Shown here piece after piece: positions 1 through 6,300 of a stretch of 8,395 nucleotides of DNA. Each line of letters begins with the position of its first letter. Positions within the stretch are counted from its first letter, which is position 1. The notes under the pieces were generated by a model, which saw nothing but the letters and a program-made list of their open reading frames with translations, did no database searches and was not told the DNA's origin. A program made the translations under genes and the position numbers. Location: assembly GCA_028822475.1 (NCBI GenBank), contig JAPKDT010000084.1, forward strand, positions 1 through 8,395, written 5' to 3'. The DNA is from SAR324 cluster bacterium. Lineage in GTDB: Bacteria; SAR324; NAC60-12.

Positions 1-1
1 C

Positions 2-457
2 TCATACCTACTGCACACCTTAGCACCACTCTGGCAAAAAGGTACTGTACCAGATCTTGACAAACGAATGGATGTGATTTCGAAGTTTGCTAAAAAAATC
101 CGGAGTTATGGTCCTACCAAATTTATTTATGCCTTCGGAGATGTTTTATTTGTTCATGGCCATGAGAGAATACAGGCAGATGGTAAAATTGCTCCACCTG
201 GACTTTTTAAGCTTTGCCGTTTCTGTCAGTCCGAAAAATCTCTGGCCGTTTCTAAAACTGAACTACAAAAATCCGGCAATAAAGTCCAGCAGGTAAGCCT
301 GGTTGCGAGTGTTCCTCTAAGCGGAGAAGAGTGGACCAGGTTGGAATCCGGAGAGTTATTAGCAATCCGGGACGGCAGGGTAATCATGGAGGAAAATAGT
401 TCAGGAGACAGCGAAACCTGCCATAAAACAACAGTCCTGCTCTCCCCTCCGCTATAA
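2..457 (+). CDS. Class II glutamine amidotransferase, YafJ-like (5'-truncated by window edge)
   Basis: The reading frame is open from base 2, so the first in-frame ATG (68) is internal and the true start lies upstream of the window. 151 residues are visible. The family usually has about 250-280 residues, so roughly the N-terminal 100-130 are missing, including the Cys2 nucleophile that hydrolyses glutamine. What remains matches the C-terminal half of the YafJ-type GATase-II domain. The stretch FIYAFGDVLFVHGHERI corresponds to the family's 'N-x-L-[FL]-x-D-G-x-x-LFAHR' strand pair. ASVPLSGEEWTRLESGELL corresponds to the 'ATEPLTxxExWxxLxPGE' segment near the end, followed by the usual terminal 'RDGRVI'. 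The physiological substrate of YafJ-type proteins is poorly defined. The last 20 or so residues are polar and unconserved-looking. The gene is convergent with znuB, 125 bp apart. The family call is by recalled motif pattern; the exact subfamily is less sure. Confidence 0.72.
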   Translation, partial: SYLLHTLAPLWQKGTVPDLDKRMDVISKFAKKIRSYGPTKFIYAFGDVLFVHGHERIQADGKIAPPGLFKLCRFCQSEKSLAVSKTELQKSGNKVQQVSLVASVPLSGEEWTRLESGELLAIRDGRVIMEENSSGDSETCHKTTVLLSPPL

Positions 458-546
458 CATCGAGCTTTGTCTGTTTTGTGTGCTTAAAGTTTTTGCAATG
501 GAAATAATTTAAATCAAAATCAGTAAGCTATCTACTGGTTAGTTCA

Positions 547-571
547 GTTAATTCTTTACAAAAAAATTAAC
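547..571. terminator. AT-rich inverted repeat between convergent genes (weak terminator candidate)
   Basis: A perfect 7-bp inverted repeat, GTTAATT (547-553) and AATTAAC (565-571), flanks an 11-base A-rich loop. It sits in the gap between the convergent amidotransferase and znuB genes, where a bidirectional terminator is expected. The stem has only one G-C pair and no clean T-run on the plus strand. On the minus strand the loop supplies a T-run but it lies inside the hairpin. Treat it as a weak candidate; the rest of 458-582 shows nothing stronger. Confidence 0.2.
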
Positions 572-582
572 GTTATCCATAT

Positions 583-1374
583 TTATTTCTTATTCGGTAA
601 CAAGTTAGCAGCGAAAAAAAACATAACCGCTGCTATTACAATTGAGGGGCCGGAAGGTGTGTCAATCTGCAGTGAAGCACCCAGGCCAAGTCCAACCGAA
701 GCCATTCCGATCAGTGAACCGCCCAGTGCCATTTGTTCCGGCGTTCTGCTGAATCTTCTTGCAGCAGAAACTGGAATAATTAAGAGTGAAGTCACCAGTA
801 GGATTCCGATTATTTTCATCGACAAAGCAATAACTGCGGCAATCAGTAACATGAAAAGTAATTCAACTTTGACAACAGGTACACCTTCAGCCTGTGCCAG
901 TTCATGATCAAATGTAATTGCGAGCAAAGGTCGCCAGAGCAGGAGTAATGTCAACAATATTAAAAACCCGCCGCCATAGATCCAGTATAAGTCAACGAGA
1001 CTAACGGCTAAAATATCGCCGAATAAATAAGCCATTAAGTCAATACGAACCCAAACCATCAGACTGATCATTAAAACTCCCATCGCAAGTGACGCATGGG
1101 AAAGTGTGCCTAATACAGCATCATTGGCGAGTTGTTTTTGTCTTTGAAAGAAAAAAAGCAATAGAGCTACAACAAGCGCAACTGCAAAAACTCCGAGCAT
1201 TAAATTAACTTCCAGAAAAAAACCGAGAGCGACTCCCAGTAAAGCTGAATGAGCCATGGTGTCACCTAAATAGGACATTCTCCTCCAGACCACAAAACAG
1301 CCCAGCGGTCCCGCAACCATGGCAACTCCAATTCCTGCTATCACCGCTCTCCAAAAAAAGTCATCTAAAATCAT
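583..1374 (-). CDS. znuB: Zinc ABC transporter, inner-membrane permease subunit ZnuB
   Basis: This is the membrane channel of the high-affinity ZnuABC zinc importer. The 263 residues are close to the length of E. coli ZnuB (about 261). The protein is hydrophobic nearly throughout, with several predicted membrane helices, for example residues 9-30, 59-77, 133-149, 171-186 and 188-204. Family landmarks are visible: WRRMSYLGDTMAHSALLG (30-47), the 'L-A-x-x-F-D-x-E-L-A-x-A-x-G-V' coupling loop (151-165) that contacts the ATPase, and KIIGILLVTSLLIIP (187-201). It starts one base inside the end of znuC (TAATG), with an AGGGA purine run just upstream of its ATG, so translation is probably coupled. 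The ABC-3 family also transports manganese and iron. Zinc is preferred here because the partner genes are znu-like. The gene is complete, with no sign of disruption. Confidence 0.93.
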   Translation of the reverse strand: MILDDFFWRAVIAGIGVAMVAGPLGCFVVWRRMSYLGDTMAHSALLGVALGFFLEVNLMLGVFAVALVVALLLFFFQRQKQLANDAVLGTLSHASLAMGVLMISLMVWVRIDLMAYLFGDILAVSLVDLYWIYGGGFLILLTLLLLWRPLLAITFDHELAQAEGVPVVKVELLFMLLIAAVIALSMKIIGILLVTSLLIIPVSAARRFSRTPEQMALGGSLIGMASVGLGLGASLQIDTPSGPSIVIAAVMFFFAANLLPNKK

Positions 1375-2174
1375 TATTCCCTGTTTTCCTGTAGCGTACC
1401 TGAAATATGATGTGTGTGGTCGTGATTGTGACTGTAAACCGCAAGTGCGCTTCCGGAGTCCAAACCAAACAGCCGCAAATATTCTGGATGCCGACTCACA
1501 TCTTCAGGCTGTCCTTCACAGCAAATATGCTGATTCAAACACAGTACACGGTCAGTGGACGCCATCACAACGTGTAAATCATGCGACACCATCAATACTC
1601 CGCAACCGTGACTTGTACGGAGATTTGCAATCAATTTATACAATTCTGACTCTCCCATGTAGTCAACACCCTGAACAGGCTCATCGAGCACCAACAGTTC
1701 CGGACTTCTCAAAAGGGCACGTGCCAGCATCACACGTTGAAATTCTCCCCCTGAAAGTTGGAAGACCGGTTTGTCTCTTAAAGATGCAACTCCTGTTTCT
1801 TCAAGAGCAGTCTTAATTTGCAGGCTGGAATAATTTCCTGTAAGCTTCATTATCCTGCTGACAGAAAGAGGCAGAATAGGGTCAACAGAAACTTTTTGCG
1901 GAAGGTAACCTATTTTGAGCTTCGGTTTTTTGAATATACTTCCTTTATTCAGAGGTATTAAGCCGAGAAGCACACGAAGCAGGGTGGTTTTTCCCGCACC
2001 ATTGGGGCCAATAACAGTTACAATTTCCCCTGCTGAAACTGTGAGTGTAATATTAGAGAGCAACTCACGTTCTCCTGTTAATAACGAAAGATTATGAGTC
2101 TGAAGCAGGATTTGTTTTTTTCCTGCAGTTTGTGAATAATCTGCTGCAGTTTCTCTGTTGCTTGACATTGACAA
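1374..2174 (-). CDS. znuC: Zinc ABC transporter, ATP-binding subunit ZnuC
   Basis: This ATPase powers Zn2+ import through ZnuB on the cytoplasmic face. All nucleotide-binding motifs are intact: Walker A GPNGAGKTT (56-64), Q-loop Q93, signature LSGGEFQ (140-146), Walker B LLVLDEP (160-166) and switch H198 in VSHDL. The C-terminus ends in a histidine cluster (H249, H251, H253, H255, H256), as in enterobacterial ZnuC, and this may bind zinc. The coordinates use a TTG start at 2174. An ATG two codons in (2168) gives 264 residues and is at least as likely; neither has a clear Shine-Dalgarno site. The first 20 or so residues precede the conserved ABC core and look like a short unconserved extension. 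It is the first gene of a znuCB unit divergent from znuA, probably under zinc control from the shared intergenic region. Mn/Fe family-3 ATPases are the alternative, made unlikely by the znuA neighbour and the His tail. Confidence 0.94.
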   Translation of the reverse strand: MSMSSNRETAADYSQTAGKKQILLQTHNLSLLTGERELLSNITLTVSAGEIVTVIGPNGAGKTTLLRVLLGLIPLNKGSIFKKPKLKIGYLPQKVSVDPILPLSVSRIMKLTGNYSSLQIKTALEETGVASLRDKPVFQLSGGEFQRVMLARALLRSPELLVLDEPVQGVDYMGESELYKLIANLRTSHGCGVLMVSHDLHVVMASTDRVLCLNQHICCEGQPEDVSRHPEYLRLFGLDSGSALAVYSHNHDHTHHISGTLQENRE

Positions 2175-2196
2175 ATTAGTTAATCAGAGTTATCTT

Positions 2197-2225
2197 GAAA
2201 TGAGTATTATTTGTAACACATTTTC
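2197..2225. promoter_or_regulatory. Candidate Zur-type operator in the znuA-znuC divergent region
   Basis: An imperfect dyad lies midway between the divergent starts. Core halves GTATTA (2204-2209) and TAACAC (2214-2219) match at five of six positions across a 4-bp spacer. They are flanked by GAAATG (2197-2202) and ATTTTC (2220-2225), which echo the outer arms of the gammaproteobacterial Zur box (GAAATGTTATA-N-TATAACATTTC). In E. coli the Zur site sits in exactly this znuA/znuC gap. The match is partial, the spacing differs from the consensus, and no zur gene is in the window. Confidence 0.4.
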
Positions 2226-2233
2226 CTCTTCAA
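2204..2233 (-). promoter_or_regulatory. Candidate znuCB promoter
   Basis: Read on the minus strand, TTGAAG (2233-2228) and TAATAC (2209-2204) are separated by 18 bp and resemble a sigma-70 -35/-10 pair. Transcription would begin near 2197, leaving a leader of about 25-30 bases before the znuC start. The -10 half overlaps the dyad described separately, a typical arrangement for repression. This is pattern matching by eye only. Confidence 0.35.
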
Positions 2234-2234
2234 A

Positions 2235-2249
2235 GCAAAGCTGCAAAGC
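2235..2249. repeat. Short direct repeat GCAAAGC in znuA leader
   Basis: GCAAAGC occurs at 2235-2241 and again at 2243-2249, one base apart. It sits between the operator-like dyad and the znuA start codon, so it would probably be in the 5' untranslated leader. It may be chance in purine-rich leader sequence. Confidence 0.35.
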
Positions 2250-2264
2250 AAAAACTGGATAGTA

Positions 2265-3203
2265 ATGAAAACTAGCTTTTGTTTTATTTTAATTCTCCCC
2301 ATGCTGTGCATAACACAGCTTATGGCTGCTTCAGACTTAAAAGTCATAGTTTCCATCAAACCATTCCATTCACTTGTCTCAGCAATTATGCAGGGTGTTT
2401 CCGAACCGATTCTGCTAATAAACGGAAATAATTCACCACATTCCTATGCACTTCGTCCGAGCTCTGCGGAGAATCTGCAAGAGGCGGATCTTGTTTTTTG
2501 GGGAGGTGACATACTTGAAGGATTTTTGACAAAACCTCTTCAGTCTCTAGCCAACAGAGCAAAGTTGGTTTCACTGCAGGAAACAGAAGGTCTTAGACTC
2601 TGGCCGCTGCGCTCAGGAGTAGAGTGGCATAAACATGAAACTGAGACAACTGAAGATCATTCTGCAGAAGATGAAACAGAAAGCTCATCCGGAACGGATC
2701 CGCACATTTGGCTGGATCCGTACAATGCAAAAATTATCTCCCGTAAAATAGTGAAAATTTTAACTGCAATGGATCCTAAAAATGCAAAATATTACCGCAT
2801 AAACGGCGAAAAACATGTTCTCCGTCTTGAATTACTTGACCGTAGGTTGAAAGTGGAAATGACTAAAGTTGCTGAGATACCATATATGGTGTTTCATGAT
2901 GCATATCAATATTTTGAGAAAAGATATCAGCTCAATGTGGTTGGTTCTATGACTCTTCACGTTGGCTTTGGCTCAAGTGTACGCAGACTAATGGAAGTGC
3001 GTAAGACAATTCAAAAAGAAAAAATACGCTGCATTTTCAGCGAACCTCAGTTTTCGTCAAAACTGCTGCAGACTGTTACTGCAGGTACAGAAGTGAAAAA
3101 AGGAATCCTTGATCCTTTAGGAGCGGGCCTAGTACCTGGAACAGAACTGTATTTTTCATTATTAAATAATCTCAGTCGTTCCTTAAGCAGATGTCTTAAC
3201 TGA
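2265..3203 (+). CDS. znuA: Periplasmic zinc-binding protein ZnuA (ABC transporter substrate-binding subunit)
   Basis: ZnuA captures Zn2+ in the periplasm and delivers it to ZnuBC. It has 312 residues, close to the E. coli protein. Residues 1 to about 21 form a Sec signal peptide (MKTS, then a hydrophobic core, then QLMA before the mature ASDLK). There is no lipobox, so it should be a soluble periplasmic protein. Cluster A-1 binding-protein landmarks: H59 in SPHSYALRPSSAENLQEADLV, H147 in DPHIWLDP, H211 in FHDAYQYFEKRY, and D283 in LDPLG. The first three are the expected zinc ligands. The variable loop between H59 and H147 (about 119-145) is acidic with only three histidines (H122, H124, H132). 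C256 and C310 match the disulfide pair known in E. coli ZnuA. A GGA 5 bases before the ATG supports the start. It is divergent from znuCB across 90 bp, and both arms are probably co-repressed by Zur. Confidence 0.93.
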   Translation: MKTSFCFILILPMLCITQLMAASDLKVIVSIKPFHSLVSAIMQGVSEPILLINGNNSPHSYALRPSSAENLQEADLVFWGGDILEGFLTKPLQSLANRAKLVSLQETEGLRLWPLRSGVEWHKHETETTEDHSAEDETESSSGTDPHIWLDPYNAKIISRKIVKILTAMDPKNAKYYRINGEKHVLRLELLDRRLKVEMTKVAEIPYMVFHDAYQYFEKRYQLNVVGSMTLHVGFGSSVRRLMEVRKTIQKEKIRCIFSEPQFSSKLLQTVTAGTEVKKGILDPLGAGLVPGTELYFSLLNNLSRSLSRCLN

Positions 3204-3230
3204 TTATTAGCGGGAAAAAACCGTTTAATC
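3202..3230 (+). terminator. Weak hairpin just after znuA
   Basis: GATTA (3202-3206) pairs with TAATC (3226-3230). Inside it CGG (3211-3213) pairs with CCG (3221-3223) around an A-rich loop, with a small asymmetric internal loop. It begins one base before the end of znuA's stop codon, a plausible terminator position. It is not followed by a T-run, so intrinsic termination is doubtful. The A-rich loop and short stems make it a weak candidate. Confidence 0.2.
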
Positions 3231-3261
3231 CTGTAAAATCATTAGAGAAACAGTATATCAA

Positions 3262-3290
3262 CTGAAAAAATAAGCAGACATGCATAAAAT
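3262..3290 (+). promoter_or_regulatory. Candidate promoter for the glutamate dehydrogenase gene
   Basis: CTGAAA (3262-3267) and TAAAAT (3285-3290) are separated by 17 bp and match sigma-70 -35/-10 hexamers at four and five of six positions. Transcription would start near 3297, about 30 bases before the gdhB ATG. A second hexamer, an exact TATAAT at 3325-3330, overlaps the ATG itself and cannot serve this start. The assignment is by eye and unverified. Confidence 0.3.
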
Positions 3291-3328
3291 ATCGCTGCCA
3301 TTATTAATCACTATTTACATAAATTATA

Positions 3329-6300
3329 ATGAGTGAAAACAAGCAGAGACAAACAGGAAATAAGTTGAAACAGGATGAATCTGCTGCTTCAGTTTTCAAG
3401 CAGTTTTCAACTCAATTTTTACGTGGAATGTCTGCAAGGATGCGTGAAACATACAGCAGTAAGCAGTTAGAGGAATTTCTGAAAGATCGCTTTGCGTTTT
3501 TTCAGGAAGCTACCCGCAAGAGCGGAATGGTCAGGGTCAAACCACATCAAGCTGCTACTGTGTCACAGCAGGGGGCACGTTTAAACGGCAATGTGATAGT
3601 CGAAATATCTGCTCCTGACGCACCATTCATCGTTGTCACAGTTGAGGCGTTGATGCGAAAAATGGAGTTGCTGATTCATCGAAAACTTCACCCTATAATG
3701 GGTGTGGTGCTTTCTGCGGAAAAGGAGATAGAGGCCGTTATTTCTCCTGAAGAAAAAATGGAAAAGTTTGATCATCTCTATCTGGAAATTGAAGCGGATA
3801 CGGATATTGTTTTCTTAAAACGTCTTGAAACACTGATTGCCGGTCATATGCTGGCAGTACAACTTGTCCGTAATCATCGACAAAAAATGCTCCAGTCTCT
3901 GGAGTCAATGGAAAAAGAAATAGAATCTGTGACCGCAGTTTCAGCAGAGACAAATGGAGAGTGGTCAAAACTTTGCGGCTGGCTGAAACTCGACAACTTT
4001 ACGGTGATGGGATTTATCACATTTTTACAGCAAGATTCAGATTCTGCGGATAATATCAAATCCGTGGAAAACTCCGGCTATGGAATATTAGCTCCGGAAT
4101 ATTTACAAAAATCTTCGAATATACTCTTAAACGTCTTAACCGCGCAACTGTGGAAACTCCGTCATTCAGATTTTCCGTTTGCGCTTGACCGTTTACGTTT
4201 CCCAAGTCCTGTTTTACGCTTTGAAAATCTGATGATCCTGAGTTTACGCATTCCGCACGCAAAATATGGAATGGTTGAGCATGTTTTTCTTGGTCTTCTC
4301 AGAGGGAGTTCACTGAATGTGAAAAACACTGAGACTCCGCTCATTCAACAGAAGATGCGTTATATCTTTGAAATGCGGAGCATGCTTGAGAACTGCTACG
4401 ATTATAATGAAGTTGTGCGGATTTTTGGTTCAACACCTAAATTCGAATTATTCCGTTCATCAAGAAAAGAATTAATTCAAATATGCGATGGACTGCTGTC
4501 AGTTAATAATCCAAACAATATTCACTGTTTTAAAATAGCTACTAGAGTATACGGTGTGTTAAAGCTGATGGTTGTGATGCCCACTTCTCTCTTAAATGAG
4601 GAAGCAAATGAGCAAACTGCTGACTTTCTCAAAGCAAAAATTCCGCATCAGAACTGTGAGTGGTTTGAAGCACGCGGAAGTGAAAAGTCACGTTTGCATT
4701 TTGAATTTGAACTGCAGGAAGACTTACAGGGCAAAAGCGATTTGCCGTCTTTTGATTTGCTGCAGTTTGAAGGAGAAATCAGTGGACTGATAAAACCATG
4801 GGAAACTCAACTTCGTGAACTGCTCAGCAATCAGCATCCCGGAGAAGAAGGGACGCAACTTTTTGAACGTTATGTTCCGCTGATGCCTTCGCATTATCGT
4901 GCACGTGTTAATACTCTGGAAGCGCTGGAGAATATCCAGTACATGGAACTGCTGACAGATGAAGACAATATTCAATTCGATTTAAAACCCTTTACCCTTC
5001 CTTCACTACTGGTTGAGTCAGTTTCCCTGCTGTACATTTACAGTAAAGAAAAAATTCATTTGATCAGGATTATGCCAGTCCTGCAGAATCTGGGACTGCA
5101 CGTGATTGATCAATTAACAACCAGGATCGGTAATGACGAAAAAACACTAGGATTTATCCAGTCTTTTCGGGTAATCCGGAATGACAAAGTCAATATTGAC
5201 GAGGTACGTTTTAAACCGTTGCTGTCAGCAATTGTCAAAAAGGTGTATCTCCAAAAGACTGAAAATGACCCCCTGAACGGACTTGCTCTGCTGGCAAATT
5301 TAGGCTGGCGTGAAATTAATGTGATTCAGCTTTATCGGAATTTATCCCTGCAGTTAAGCGCACCGCTGACACGCGAAACTACAAATGCTGTTTTGCTCAG
5401 GCATCCTCAATCATCACGTTTACTTTTTGAAACATTTGCTTGCCGCTTTTCTCTTGATCCTTCTTTCGGTAATCTGACTTATCGTAAGGAAGTTCTGTTG
5501 CCGCAGAAAAATCAGGAGTTTTTCGAATCTCTGGAAAAAGTTCAACAGGTGATTGACGATGAGGTCCTGCGCCGTTTGTTTGAATTGATTGAAAACACTT
5601 TACGTACCAATTTTTACCTGCCTAAAGATTCTGAAGAAACAGGAATTTCGGTCAAGCTGGATTCGAGAAAAATTGAGCAAATGCCGGTTCCGGTGCCTTT
5701 CAGAGAAATATATGTCCATGATGTAGGCATGGAAGGACTCCATTTACGCTTTGGTCCGGTTGCACGGGGCGGGCTTCGCTGGTCGGACCGTCCTGATGAC
5801 TTCAGGACAGAAATTCTGGGACTCGTCAAAACTCAGCAAACCAAAAACGTGGTGATTGTTCCAGTTGGTTCGAAAGGCGGTTTTGTGCTGAAAAACACTC
5901 CTGTAACAAGAGAAGCAGCAATCACAGAGTCTCAAAATCAGTATAGACGTTTTATCAGTGCCATGTTGGAAATAACGGATAATTTAGACGCACAGGGGAA
6001 GGTTCACGCACCAAGTCATGTTCTTTCATATGATGATCCTGATCCATACCTGGTTGTTGCCGCAGACAAAGGCACAGCCACTTTTTCGGATATTGCGAAT
6101 GAGGTATCAGAAAAATATGATTTCTGGCTTGGTGACGCTTTTGCTTCAGGAGGTTCAGTAGGTTACGATCATAAAAAAGAAGGAATCACTGCACGCGGTG
6201 CTTGGGAATGTGTGATGCTGCATTTTAAGGAAATGGGACGTGACATACAGACTGAACTCACGACTGTGATGGGTGTGGGTGATATGAGCGGAGATGTTTT

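Noticed and set aside
68..457. Treating ATG 68 as the start of a complete 129-residue protein
   Set aside because: The frame is open upstream to base 2 and the residues before the ATG (SYLLHTLAPLWQKG...) continue a plausible domain, so the gene is truncated by the window edge, not short.
659..907. 82-codon plus-strand ORF inside znuB
   Set aside because: It is a shadow of the znuB reading frame; the translation is Ser/Pro/Ile-rich and resembles no known protein.
1319..1816. 165-codon plus-strand ORF opposite znuB/znuC
   Set aside because: It lies antisense to the strongly supported znuC and the start of znuB. The translation has no family resemblance and no coding context.
2386..2574. 62-codon minus-strand ORF within znuA
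   Set aside because: Antisense to well-supported znuA codons, with no protein-like features.
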